Position numbers and translations under genes: made by a program. This document shows positions 33,249 to 45,035 of a DNA stretch of 64,000 nucleotides, piece by piece. The notes beneath the pieces are model-generated. The model did no database searches and was not told where the DNA came from. It was given only the letters and a program-made list of their open reading frames with translations. The stretch covers positions 186,001 through 250,000 of the forward strand of contig JAWZYV010012255.1 of assembly GCA_038373885.1 (NCBI GenBank). Reading direction: 5' to 3'. The stretch is from Cheiracanthium punctorium. Lineage: Eukaryota; Arthropoda; Arachnida; Araneae; Cheiracanthiidae. Position 1 is the first letter of the stretch, and the number at the start of each line of letters is the position of its first letter.

Positions 33249-35325
33249 GGAGACTTATGTCCGACCTTATTTTGAACATTTCTTAATTTACAGTACCTGC
33301 TTATCTCTAATGCATAAAGAATTAAAGCAAGCTACCACCTTTTTGAGAGACCTCGAACATAGAGAAACATTCAGCAGCATAGATGTGTATGTTACCGAAG
33401 CGACTGGTTTCCCGCTTAAACTGTCTTCATTATAGTAATGAATTTCCGCAACAGATCAAGTGATTACTGTTCTTCCTTGGAATTGTTTCGGTATGGAAAG
33501 TGTCAGAGCTTAATCATCTTTACCGGTGTATAGAGGCTGTATCATGCAAGAGAAGATAGCGTCCTGTTTAACGATATAGACCAGTGGATGTTACCAATAC
33601 GACACGTTTTTCTGTTAAAGCGCATATCTGTGGAACTGTCTTACCCAATCTTTTTAAGTAGTTGACTTTTCTGACTAGAAACTAAAATAATGTAGACTCG
33701 ATTCCTGACCTAACAGTGAACTCTAACGAGTACCTTCAACGTAAGAAGAAAAAATCCGTGGTTCGGTGGTCCATTACTTTCCTCCAGTGGTCAATAGTAG
33801 ATTACGAAGTCTCGAAATTCAGAACACTCAAATATTATTAAAATGCAAATGGTGTCATGAAACTTTCGAATGCCTGTTGTAAACAGAAGTATAGCCCTAA
33901 ACGAAAAATTCGGTGAAGTGAGCCGGAATCTCAGTGTAAAAAACACATTAGAAAGAAATAAGTTGTGATAGTTGGGTGGAAGGCAGTTTTAGACCGAACT
34001 TAGGCGACAGACCGAAAACTTTCTCCAAGGACTCAGGTATAAGACCTTTCTTAACTTTTCCGTTGCATTTTCACACAATAATTTAATGACTAGTGTACTG
34101 TAACACGGGATAGATAGGCATGTTATTCAATGATTGGTTTTTCTTTTGGCTGTATCTTTGCATAGCGTTTAAGACTTGAAAAGCTCGATTGTGGGTGCCA
34201 CGCCTTATAAAGATCCAGGTGGTTGTTGTAACCTCTACTATGGATAAAAATATCGATAAAGGAAGTATACGGTGAAGAGAAAATCGACGCATACAGAAAC
34301 TAAGAAGAAGAACGACAGACATGGATGGAAAGTGTTAGAGCATACTCATCTTCGCCGTTGAAGATATGCTTTATCATGCAATTGAATATATAGCTATTTT
34401 CAACGGTGCAGATGGGTATGTTATCGGAACGACTGGTTTTACGCTTAACTGTATTATGGTCATGGGTTTCCACCACAGTTCAAGTAATTCAGTTCTTTCT
34501 TTTAACTGTATGATGACGGATGTTATTGGATATACATGCAGAAACGTTCAGTGGTGTAGATGCCTATGTTATTGAAGTGACTGGTTTCCTGCTTAAACTG
34601 TCATGTTTAATCATGATGTTTATAAACTTCGACAACAGATCGAGAAATAACAGTTCTTTCTTGGAACGGTTTCGGTGTGGAATGTGTCAGAGCGTAATCG
34701 TCTTTGCCGGTGTATAGGGACTTTATCATGTATGAGAAGATAAGGTCTTGTGTAAGTAAAGGTATAGATCAGTATGTATTATCGATACGACTAGTTCTTC
34801 TCTTAAAGCGCCTATGGAACTGCCTTTCCCCAATTTTTCAAGTGGTTGATACTTCTGACTAGAAACCGGTATATTTCTGGACTCGATTCTGTACCTATCA
34901 CTTAAACATAGCGAGTACCTTCTATATTGAAGCCAAAAAAAGATTTTAAAAAATCGTGGTTACGAATGTCCCTCCAGTCGTCAGTGTTAGATTACGAAGT
35001 CTCGAAATTCAAAACAATCAAAACTTATTAAAATGAAAATGGTGTCATGAAACTTTCGAATGCCTGTTGTTGCCAGCAGTCGACCTAAACAGCACATTCT
35101 GCGACGTTGGCTGCAGTCTTATAAAAGCGTTGGCAGTAAAAAAGACATTGGAAATAAATAAGTAATGTAGTTGCGTGCAAGGTGGTTTTAGAGATTGGAA
35201 TCGAAAGCAAAACGACAAATCGAAAACTTTGTTCTAGGTCTAAGGTATAGGACCTTTCTCAACATTTCCTTTGCGTTGTCACTCAATAATTTTACGAATA
35301 TATAGTGGCTGCTTCAGCCTCTACA

Positions 35326-35517
35326 ATGGATAAAAATATCGCTAAAGGAAGTATTCGGCGAAGAGAAAATCGACGCATGCAGAAACTAAGAAGAAGAACT
35401 GCAGACATGGATGGAAAGTGTAAGAGCATATTCATCTTCGCCGTCGAAGGTATGCTTTGTCATGCAATTGAATATAAAGCTGCTTTCACCGGTGCAGATG
35501 GGTATGTTATAATTTAA
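35326..35517 (+). other. Array A unit, 63-codon open frame
   Basis: Same peptide as the start of the 29101 frame (GSIRRRENRRMQKLRRRTAD then CKSIFIFAVEGM). The codon that is TGA in most copies is CGA here. It ends at TAA just after GATGGGTATGTTATAATT. The differences from the 29101 copy are largely conservative. No function can be assigned. Confidence 0.25.
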
Positions 35518-36753
35518 CGAATATACACTGTACTGCAACACGGGACAGATGCGTATGTTATTCAATGATTGGTTTTCTTTTGGCTGTAGCTTTCCATAGC
35601 GGTTAACACTTGAGCCGCTCGATTGTGGATGCCACACATCATAAGGATCCAGATTGTTGCTTCAGCCTCTACAATGGATACAAATATCGCTAAAGGAAGT
35701 ATTCGGTGAAGAGAAAATCGACATATACAGAAACTAAGAAGAAGAATGACAGAAATGGAATGGAAAGTGTAAGAGCATACTCATATTCGCCGTTGAAGAT
35801 ATGCTATATCGTGCAATTGAGTATATAGCTCTTTTCAACGGTGCAGATGGGTATGTTATCGGAACGACTGGTTTTCCGCTTTAACTGCATTATGGTCATG
35901 GGATTCCACAACAGTTCATGTAATTCAGTTCTTTCTTTTAACTGTATGATGACGGATGTAACTGAGCATAACGCATGGTGGTTGCGGGCAAAATTATTTT
36001 AGCAATGGGAATCTAAAGTGAAAGGACAGATCGAAAATTTTCCCGTACGACAGCGCTATTACAGCGTACTCGTCTTTCCCTTTGCATAGTCACACTATAA
36101 TTTGACGGCCAATGTTTTGTGCTGTACCACGCGATAGATGGGCATATTATTTGAACATTTGGGTTTGTTTTCGGCTGTGTGATCCATAGGGGTGAAGATT
36201 TGAATCGCTTGTATTTCGCTTCCACTCCTGATAAGGACCCATGTGGTTGCTTCAGCCTTTACATTGGATACAAGTATCGATGAAAGAAGAATTCAGTGAA
36301 AAGAAAATAGACGTGTACGGATAGTGAGAACGTTCGGCATATTTTTTCTTGGATTGAAAGTGTCAGAGCATGCTTATCTCGCCGTTGCATAGGTACTTGG
36401 TAATGTAATTGAACATACCTGCAGAAATGTTCAGCGGTGTAGATGCGTATGTTATCGAAGCGACTGGATTCCCAGTTAAACTGTCTTCATTATGGTCTTT
36501 AATTTCCACAACAGATCAAGTAATTACAGTTCTTTCTTGAAACGGTTTCGGGAAGTAAAGTATCAGAGAGCAATCATCTTTGTCGTTGTATAGAGGCTTT
36601 ATCATACAAGGGAAGATAAGGTCCTGTTCAACGGCATACATGAGCACGTAAGCAAAACGACTAGTTCTTCTCTTCAATATGTTCAACAGTCTTCAATATG
36701 GTTATGATCTTCCACAGCAGTTCAAGTAACTACTCTTCTTTCACTGAACATCA

Positions 36754-36909
36754 CAAGGGCAAATGAAGGGGGGGGCGGAGGGGGTGACTGCTCCCCGTCG
36801 AGAAAAAAGAAATTAATGTAAAAGATCCAATATATCAATCTTCCAACTAACCACCCCCACCGACAAACTAACCGTCCCCCCCGGAGAAAATTGCATTAAT
36901 CCGCCACTG
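36754..36909 (-). mobile_element. hAT MITE, second copy of the CAGTGGCGGATTAAT family
   Basis: Left flank GAACATCA (36746-36753), right flank GAACATGA (36910-36917): an 8-bp duplication with one mismatch. It ends ATTAATCCGCCACTG like 18044-18198 and shares its poly-C interior. Inserted into array A. Confidence 0.85.
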
Positions 36910-37435
36910 GAACATGAGAATGGTAGTAGCAGGCCGAAGTACCTGTAAATGACACATTGTGTGATATGAGTTGCAATCTCTTATTTAAAAAAAAAGGCAA
37001 GAGAAAGAATTAACGCATGGCTGTTGTGGGCAAAATTATTTTAACAATGGGAATCTAAAGCGATAAGACAGATCGAAAATTTCGTGGTAGGACAAAGGTA
37101 TTAGAGGTACTCGTCTTTCCCGTTGCATCGTCACACCATAATTTAACGGCAGATTTAGTGTGCTGTCCCACGGGTAGATGGGTACGTTATTTAAATGACG
37201 ACTGGATTTGTTTTTGGCTGTGTCTATTCATAGCGGTTAAAAGTTGAACCGCTTGAATTTCAAGGATTCATTTCTTTTTTTCATGCTTTAATGTCACTCC
37301 TGATAAGGACCCAGGTTGTTTCTTGAGCCTCTACAATGGATACAAGTATCGATAAACGAAGTATTCAATGTACAGATACTGAAATCGACGTGCGCAGATA
37401 CTGAGAACGATCGACGTGTTTTTTTTTAACCCTGG

Positions 37436-38639
37436 TGCCAGGGACTGCAGGTAGTATATGCTCTATATGTTCCAAAACTGCTGGCGAGAACTCGAGACTG
37501 CTTCCCATCATTTTTCCATCGGCGAAGGGTAGGACTTTTAAGTGGTATTGTTGGTCTCTTGTGTGTAATTAACTCTTCATATCACAGTGACTTTTACATC
37601 GTATATTTAAAACATGTTCACAGCTGTATTAGAGTACGAGTTAAATGTCTTATGCCGAACTTATCTATATATAGCTACCAACTCTTCCGGATTTTCCGGA
37701 AGATTTTCCACCACAATTTTTTAACGTTTTATCTTGCATTAGAAATGTGGACTTATTTTGAGTGTAAATTGCTTAGTAAAAATTAGTGGTGGTAAATCTT
37801 CCGATGAAATCAGAAGAGTTGCAGCTATGCTTATAAAACATTGTTTTTGATAATAAATTCTTCATGTTGTGAATAATAAAAATATCAGATATTTCTTTCA
37901 AACTGCGTGTTTTTCCAAAGATTAATCCTTTATTCATAAAATTGGCATAGGAAATTTAGCTTACACTCGTGAATATCATATGATCGGCGGCGAACATTTT
38001 TCAAATTCATGCAATAGAGCTACTTCACCTACTTCATTATCACTACGTGAATCCTTAGTAAGCAAACATTTTTTGGTCAAACATTCGTTCATTTAAGAAT
38101 GGTCATTTGCCGAAAACGTGGCTTTGTATCCCTAAATATCCGAGTTCACCGAAAAATTTTTTTAGTGACGTCACGTGAAAATACTCTATAACGGGTTAAT
38201 GGAGAAATCACGATTGAAAGAATTGAAGAACTTATCTTTTGTAATTTGGACCGTTAAAGCACTGAGCCCACTGCCCTCTCACGCAAAGTAAGCAGTCAGC
38301 ATGACGTAACAACGAGTGACATCTCATAGATGACGCTCGCGCATGCGCATATTATTATGAGTGATCTTTGAAAACGTTTTTTTCGCTTATACATCTTGTT
38401 ACATACGGAAATGAAAAATTTAAACATTTCTGAGATCTATCTCCTGTGCGGTAGTTTTATTTAAACGAAATCATTTATTTTCAATCTAAAAATACCCACT
38501 TAAAAAAAAAAAAAAATTCCTATAATGAGATTTCATTTTATTTTCCCTTTATTGCTGTCGAATTCAGCTGTTGTTGAAATAGTTAAATAATGAGTTAAAT
38601 AATTGTCGACGATAATAAATAAAGGGCGGTAATAAATAA
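37436..38639. other. Unassigned DNA between arrays A and B
   Basis: About 1.2 kb. A G+C-richer stretch at 38110-38360 has TGACGTCACGTG and TGACGTAACAACGAGTGAC, CRE/E-box-like motifs that could mark an old promoter, but no transcript structure can be drawn from it. The open frame at 37559-37786 is unrecognised. Confidence 0.45.
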
Positions 38640-38964
38640 AGGGTGAATTAAATTTGGTTTATTGTACATTCAGACGATTTGAACTTCTGAATTTTAAATA
38701 AAACCCAGACATAAAAACACATTCGTTTTAATTATAGTTAGAAATTTTATGCATATCTTTTTTTAAATAATTTATTATACCAGCGGGGGAGGTCTTATTG
38801 GGAGGGGAAGAACATGTTTTTGTTTAACAATTTATTTACAGCGTCAAAGGAGCAGCCCTTTCGTACGCTTCTGGCTTTGATAAAAATAAATAGACAATAT
38901 TAAGAAATAATGTCACCAATGTTTGCAGTACTGTTCCTGTTTTGAAAATATTATTTTAATATAG

Positions 38965-39189
38965 ATTCCGAAGTCTTGTACCGAACTGACAAAAATGACC
39001 TATTAGTGATTGCTATTTGTGACATCATGTGGGCTCCATCACAATTTATTTGATGAGTCTCCTTGATTTCACCAATAACGTCATTATTACCAACTGACGC
39101 AGATATTACCACGAAGTTTTGGAGATTTAGAAACAGTGAAATTTCTAAGAATTCATTCCGTAAATTTTTAAGGGATAATACTTTTGAAG
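38965..39189 (+). pseudogene. Array B exon-like block 1, frame broken by stops
   Basis: Bounded by a TTTTAATATAG acceptor-like site and a GAAG|GTATCTG donor-like site. The plus frame begins DSEVLYRTDKNDLLVIAIC, hits two adjacent stops (TGATGA), then continues in the same frame as FWRFRNSEISKNSFRKFLRD. The minus strand is open through nearly the same stretch. Later copies keep parts of both frames. I cannot name the protein and call it a decayed exon of an unknown gene family, with the strand uncertain. Confidence 0.35.
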
Positions 39190-39564
39190 GTATCTGTTTC
39201 TTTATTCTAGTATTATATGTTAGTGAAAGTATGACAAATATCCCTTTATGTGGATCACATAACTTCTTTCATGAAGTGATGTAATATATAAAGGGTAAAT
39301 TAATTTTGTTTATTGTACGTTCAGAAGATTTGAACTTCTGAATTATAAAATTAAACCCAGACATAAAAACACATTCGTTTTAATTTTAGATAGCGATTTT
39401 ATAAGTTTATCTTTTTGTTTAACAATTTTTTTATATCACCACAGTGTCAATGGAGCACCCCTTTCGTAGCTTCTGGCTTTAATAAAAAAATAAACAATAT
39501 TTAGAAATAATGTCGCCAATGTGTGCAGTACTGTTCCTGATTTGAAAATTTTATTTTAATATAG

Positions 39565-39789
39565 ATTCCGAAGTCTCGTACCGAACTGACAAAAATGACC
39601 TATTAGTGATTGCTATTAGTGACATCATGTGGGCTCCATCACAATTTATTTGATGAGTCTCCTTGATTTCACGAATAACGTCATTATTACCAACTGACGC
39701 AGATATTACCATAAAGTTTTGGAGATTTAGAAACAGTGAAATTTCTAAGAATTCATTCCGTAAATTTTTAAGGGATAATAATGTTGAAG
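39565..39789 (+). pseudogene. Array B exon-like block 2, frame broken by stops
   Basis: Near-identical to block 1, with the donor improved to GAAG|GTATGTG and the same TGATGA interruption. The minus-strand frame (from about 39832 down to 39551) is open for over 90 codons and ends ...ETSESILK just before an AATAAA. The homologous frame in the 63 kb copies is also open, so minus-strand coding must be considered. Confidence 0.35.
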
Positions 39790-40984
39790 GTATGTGTTTC
39801 TTTATTCTAGTATTGTATGTTAGTGAAAGCATGACAAATATCCCTTTATGTGGATCACATAACTTCTTTCATGAAGTGATGTAATATATAAAGGGTAAAT
39901 TAAATTTTGTTTACTGTACGTTCAGACGATTTGAACTTCTGAATTATAAAATTAAACCCAGACATAAAACCACATTCGTTTTAATTATAGTTAGCCATTT
40001 TATAAGTTTATCGTTTTGTTTAACAATTTGTTACCACAGTGTCAATGGAGCACCCTTTCGTAGCTTCTGGCTTTGTTTAAAAAAAATATTAAGAAATAAT
40101 GTCATCAATTTTGTAATACTGTTTCTTTCTTAAAAATTTTATATAAATATAGATTTTGAAGTCTTTGATAGAACTGACAAAAATGTCCTGTTAGCGATTG
40201 CTATATGTAACATCAAGTAGGAAGTATTACGATTTAATTCCTCCTGTGCTTGCTTCATTTCATTTAATTAATATTACCAATAATTTCATATTACCAACTT
40301 ACGTACGAAGATATATCCCTTTACACGGGTAACGCCAGTCTTCCCCTGAACTGCTGTACATAAATGTTAAACTATAACTGGATTATAGACAGTTAAGTAT
40401 GGACTAGGAGACGGGAAATAAAACTGACTTGTCTCGAAAACAGCTGCAAAGTCTTCTCTCACTATCTCAGTATTGGAAGATGAAAGCATTTGTCTCGTCT
40501 TGTCTAGAATCCATCCCTTAGATAGTTCATAAGATTTAAAGTTGTGAACTTTTAATAAAATCCATACATAAAAACACAAATTAGAGTCGTAACTTTTAAG
40601 AAAGTTTATCTCTTTTTTATAAGTTTATTATTGTAGACACACGCCTAAGACTCATTTTTTCCTACGTCATTGCCTTTGATATGTATATATATTTAGTAGG
40701 TGGCCAAATTATTGTACTTTGAAATTTGTTATCTTTCACGCGTTTTTAAAGGTTTAGCTTACTACTAAATTCATAATATTGTTTTAGTTGTTATCTTTAT
40801 AGGCTTGTTATCTTAAGACAGTACTAATTCATTAATAGAAATAAAATTAAAAATGAAATTTCAATATTTAATGAATCTTTCCTCTCGAGCAACCACAATT
40901 TGTGTGCGCATGGGCATACTGGCGGATACTACATTAACTCCCTTGTTATAGCAATTATATTATCTTAGAAAATTTCATTTTTTA

Positions 40985-41914
40985 GAACCGCCCATACATT
41001 GTTGGTCAGGCTGAGGTCTGACGAGTTGCCAGTCCAATCCGAAAGTTTTTTTAAAAATCTTTTATGAATTTAATAATTTTTTTGGCGTTATGGCATGATG
41101 CTGCATACTGCATAATATACAATTAACATCCGAAAACTATTCTTTCATTTGCGGAAGCAGTCAGGTTTTCAAAACTTGCAGAAACGGCTCTTGATGCGTA
41201 GTGCCTTCAAAGAAATGTAGTCGACCATTCCTCCTATGAGCTAATTAGTCCCCATATCATAACGTACAGATGTTCATATTTTCAGCTACGCAGCTTTCAT
41301 CATATTTTCCATGACGCCAGCGATGAACAAACTGAGAACTGTCCGGAAGTATCTGAATAAACAAGTCGTCAGAAAAACACACCTAAAATATACTTGGTAT
41401 TATGTAAGATAAAAAATTTTCTAACATAATTGAAAAAAATCATTTGATCTGACATGTTTAGCTCCTCCCAGTCTTCTACATTCCAATGTTTATGCATTTT
41501 AGAAAGTGCTAGTCATTTAGCAAACACCGTCTCGATTAATTGTACCTTTTTAAGAGGTCGACAACAATTGAAATTCAGTTCTTTATAACTTCGTTGTAAC
41601 GTTCTGTCAGATAATCTTATGCCAGGGTCGTCTAACAAGGCTTTTATAATTTTTTGAGTCTTTCTACAATTCCCTAAAATTATAGACCTAATTTTCTTCA
41701 CAGTTCGAGGAATTATGAAATGCTTTCTCCTTCATTTACCACTAGGTTTTGGTGATAATGACTTGTCCTCATATAGAACTTTCTTTATATTTTGGACTGT
41801 AGATAGCAAAACGCTTGCTAGTTTCTCTATTTTCCTTTGAAACTGATTGGTACGTCTTAAAAGTGTTCTAATCACTCCCTTTTTCTTAGGAGAAAGGTCT
41901 TCAGACTTCCCCAT
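40985..41914 (-). pseudogene. Tc1-like transposase pseudogene
   Basis: Begins with ATG at 41914 as MGKSEDLSPKKKGVIRTLL, a typical Tc1 N-terminal helix-turn-helix start. An in-frame TGA at 41732-41734 follows 60 codons; the frame then reopens as ...KKIRSIILGNCRKTQKI. Frameshifts follow. Later pieces match Tc1 landmarks in order: FSDD (first catalytic aspartate retained), VMIWGLIS, a glycine-rich GRLHFFEG, MQHHAI where QQDNAP is expected (second aspartate lost), and DLSLTNNVWAVLKNEI where the catalytic glutamate of PIEN is replaced. It cannot encode an active enzyme. Confidence 0.85.
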
Positions 41915-41972
41915 GGCTAAAATTTGCAGTATTTAGGATAGTTAGATAATTATTTTATGTCTGTCCAAAAAC

Positions 41973-42001
41973 AGATATAATAATAATAATAATAATAATA
42001 A
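41973..42001. repeat. (AAT)n microsatellite
   Basis: About nine TAA/AAT trinucleotides upstream of the dead transposase gene, inside the element. Confidence 0.9.
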
Positions 42002-43439
42002 TAGTAACAAATATTTCATTTCTACTTTTAGTAATTTAGAAATAAACAAACAATGAAACTCCCCTCGAATTAAAACAGTTTTCTTCAATAAAAATACAAT
42101 AATTTACATGCTTTCTTAACTTCGTGTCGCACTCACCAAGCGTGAAAAAACTGTGTCTTTATACAACGTTGCCATTTCCAAATTATTCATTTGTTTACAT
42201 GTTACAAACTTACAAAATGTAGAAAAAGTTCTGTGTTGCGAAAAAGGTTCAGAAAAACGAATTAAAACTACAAGATATTTTTAAAAAGTTTGATCAAAAT
42301 AAATTTACTTGATAAAAATCATTGAGTATAATAATTTGGCCACTCACTGTATATGTGTCAGTAAACTGATGCATCTACCGTAAATCACCATTCCAGTAAT
42401 ATGTGTTAGTGATAGAATTAGATATATCCCTTTACACGGGTAACAGCAGCTTTCTTCTGAACTGCTGTACTACATAAAGGGTAAATTAATATGGGTATAT
42501 TGGTAATTTAGAAGGTTTGAACTTCTGAATTTTTAATAAAACCCGTGCATAAAAAGATAGTAATGGTATTTTATGCATGTTTATTGTTTTGTTTAACAAT
42601 TTATTATCTCGAATACTACCGCGACCGTCATGTGAAGGTGACAATTCAACCCCACTTAGTCGCTGTGTAGCTGCTGTGAGGTCATTATATCTGTCTCTGA
42701 AGTCGATGATAATGTGACCGCACAGTGTCGTTGCCTAATAGTACATTCTCTTGGTGATATATTTCGGAATGTTATTTCTGTATGAGTATGTTTTTTTGCT
42801 TTTTAATATTAATAATTTAGTGGTAAATTATCTTAAGGACTAATGCATATATTTTCACATTGAGTAACTCTAATGTACATAACCTGCTAACGATTATAAT
42901 TTTTATCTGAATCAAATACTTCATGACTTCATTCCAGTCTTCTGAGGCTTATGATAAATTTAACAAAACCCTGATGTTTTCTGTAATATGTATATATATT
43001 TATATGTGAGAGTTCTGTTCGTCTTAACGATGTTATGGCTGAAAAGAACTAATATAATGTACATAAAAAAAGAACTAATGTATGTAACGTCTTTCAGGTG
43101 AGATTCTAGATTCCATCTAAAACTTTCCATTGAGATGGAAACTCAACAGTAAAGTTGCGAAGCAAAGAAATTCTTCATCCTCTCAGTTGTGGGTGAGATG
43201 ATAGTTCACTGTGTTGCAGGCTACGATCAATTTCAGACTTGAAGCATGTTGAACTTTCGTTATCACTTATAACTCTTTCAACGTTTTGTCATCTGAAGAC
43301 AAACACCGTGTTTCAGACATAATGATGTGGAAGTTATCTCATTCAAAATTTTTCACAGGGATGTAAATGTGTGTCTTTAAATGTGGTAAGACATCCTTTT
43401 CACTGAATCCATTTGTTTACTGCGCTACTATAACATTTA

Positions 43440-43618
43440 GATTAGACGAATTAGGCGGACGACAAATTAGACGGACACTTCGATACTTTAACCAAAGTGA
43501 TTATTACAGGGTAAGTTAAAACTGCGTTTTTTGACGCGAGATTGCTATGTGATTACGATTCCTTATTGTGTGCCCTATCATCCCTTAAAGTTTTGCCGAA
43601 GATTTTAGATTCACTCTG
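43440..43618. mobile_element. Half copy of the 439-bp TA-flanked MITE
   Basis: Matches the right half of 27100-27538: GTGATTATTAC, ATTGCTATGTGATTACGATT, and terminus GATTCACTCTG followed by TA. The left terminus is absent. It lies between array C units 1 and 2. Confidence 0.75.
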
Positions 43619-43639
43619 TATATATTTATATGTGAGAGC

Positions 43640-43720
43640 AGGCGTGTATCCAGGAAAATTTTTCGGTGGGGGATATGTGCCTGGAAAATTTTTCGGGGGG
43701 GGATATGAACAAAAAAATGT
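43640..43720. mobile_element. Fragment of the CGCGTAGCCAGGAAAATTTT MITE family
   Basis: CAGGCGTGTATCCAGGAAAA followed by TTTTTCGGTGGGGGATATG, then a partial second copy of CTGGAAAATTTTTCGGGGGG. It matches one end of the complete MITEs at 55132-55255 and 62361-62496. Confidence 0.65.
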
Positions 43721-44552
43721 ATGTACTTATATATGAACTTATGCATGTAACTTCTTTCAGGTGAGTTTATAGATTCCACCTAAAACTTTTCACTGAGAGA
43801 GAAACTGAATAGTATAGTTGCGAAGGAAAGAAATTCTTCATCCTCTCAGTTGTGGATGAGGCCGCAGGTTCACTACGGCGTAAGTTACGATCCATTTCAA
43901 TCTTACTTTGTATTGCACCTGTGATCTCACTCATAACTCTTTCAACGCTTTGTCATCTGAATACAAACAGTTACTTTCAGAAATAATGTTCTGGAATTCT
44001 CTGATCCAAAATTTTTCAAAGAGTTACGAAATGCGTGCTTAATGAGGTAAGACACCCTTTTTTAATATGGCATTTACTTTAAATTTTATCTGTCCGTAGC
44101 GTGAAGTTTTAAAAGATATGTTCAGTTACTGAAAATTTATCTAGTTCTTTAAAGGGAGGGGGACTGTGAATGCCGATAATTCTAACCGTCAGAAACATAT
44201 TACAAAATAATCCGCTATTTCCTCATATTTGCAAAATACTAAATTGCATTTGTTTTTTTCTTGTTAATAGTAAAAAATTAGGTAAATTACTTAAAGGACT
44301 AATGCATAAATTTTCACATTGAGCAACTCTATTGTCCATAACCTGCTAACGATTATAATTTTTATCTGAATCTTGGTGACTTCATTCCGGCCTTCTGAGG
44401 CTTATGATAAATTTAACAAAACCCTGCTGCTTTCTATAATATGTATATACTATATTTATATGTGAGAGTTCTGTTCGTCATAATGATGTTATGGTTGGAA
44501 AGAACTAATATAATATACATAAAAAAAGAACTAATGTATGTAACTTCTTTCA

Positions 44553-44844
44553 GGTGAGTTTATAGATTCCACCTAAAACTTTTCACTGAGAGAGAAACTG
44601 AATAGTATAGTTGCGAAGGAAAGAAATTCTTCATCCTCTCAGTTGTGGATGAGGCCGCAGGTTCACTACGGCGTAAGTTACGATCCATTTCAATCTTACT
44701 TTGTATTGCACCTGTGATCTCACTCATAACTCTTTCAACGCTTTGTCATCTGAAGACAAACAGTTACTTTCAGAAATAATGTTCTGGAATCCTCTGATCC
44801 AAAATTTTTCACAGAGTTACGAAATGTGTGCTCAATGAGGTAAG
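44553..44844 (+). pseudogene. Best preserved array C exon-like block
   Basis: Runs from CTTCTTTCAG to AATGAG|GTAAG. One frame reads LREKLNSIVAKERNSSSSQL then WMRPQVHYGVSYDPFQSYF, and stops. A second frame, overlapping its end, reads HNSFNALSSEDKQLLSEIMF then WNPLIQNFSQSYEMCAQ and stops at the TGA directly before the donor. A frameshift therefore separates the two halves. The F-x-x-L-x-x-x-D-K-x-x-L spacing partly resembles the ligand-binding-domain signature of nuclear receptors, but the expected final hydrophobic position is serine, so this is a weak hint only. Confidence 0.3.
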
Positions 44845-45035
44845 ACACCCTTTTTTAATATGGCATATACTTTAAATTTTATCTGTCCGTAGCTTGAAGT
44901 TTTAAAAGAAATGTTCAGTTACTGAAAATTTAACTAGTTCTTTAACTGTGAATACCAATAATTCTAACCGTGAGAAACATATTAGAAAATAATCCGCTAT
45001 TTCCTCATACTTGAAAAATACTAAATTGCATTTTG

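Larger units (their letters stand above)
28991..37435 (+). repeat. Array A: tandem modules with conserved peptide-like blocks
   Basis: Nine copies of a block around CCTCTACAATGGATA have their ATG (or decayed ATT) near 29101, 30182, 30523, 30871, 34240, 35326, 35674, 36263 and 37336. The block is followed by AAAAATATCGCTAAAGGAAG and a GTGCAGATGGGTATGTTA motif. Spacings cluster at about 345 and 1080 bp, so there are long and short unit types. A finer repeat of about 150-210 bp (TGTCAGAGC...TCATCTTTGCCGTT...TTATCAAAACGACT) runs through the whole array. Segments 29.0-30.3 kb and 34.2-35.4 kb are long near-copies. I recognise no protein family. Confidence 0.8.
38640..40620 (+). repeat. Array B: three tandem ~600-bp exon-like units
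   Basis: The first two units are exactly 600 bp apart (AATATATAAAGGGTAAATTA at about 39283 and 39883) and very similar; the third, from 39890, is diverged. In each, TTTTAATATAG precedes a block starting ATTCCGAAGTC, and GAAG|GTATSTG ends it in the first two. The array breaks off at the dead Tc1 element (40696-42349), and a related unit-start (TTTACACGGGTAACAGCAGC) resumes beyond it. Similar units lie at 63144-64000. Confidence 0.8.
40696..42349 (-). mobile_element. Decayed Tc1-like transposon
   Basis: The right terminus, read on the minus strand, is CAGTGAGTGGCCAAATTATT; the left is a damaged GTAGGTGGCCAAATTATT. TA flanks both edges (40694-40695 and 42350-42351). The interior is a broken transposase gene. 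It separates array B from array C, so it was inserted into, or next to, the array sequence. Confidence 0.82.
42350..45035 (+). repeat. Array C: three tandem exon-like units
   Basis: Three units with CTTTCAG|GTGAG at 43097, 43760 and 44553 (spacings about 660 and 790 bp). The second and third are nearly identical over 43730-44100 and 44540-44900. Each exon-like block ends at an AATG(A/T)G|GTAAG donor-like site. Blocks share VAKERNSSSSQLW and NSF.ALSSE.KQLLSEIMFW peptides in two different frames. Array D units have the same order of motifs and the same frames, so C and D are homologous. Confidence 0.75.

Noticed and set aside
38110..38360. A host promoter or CpG island
   Set aside because: TGACGTCA-type motifs are present, but no open frame or transcript structure can be attached to them.
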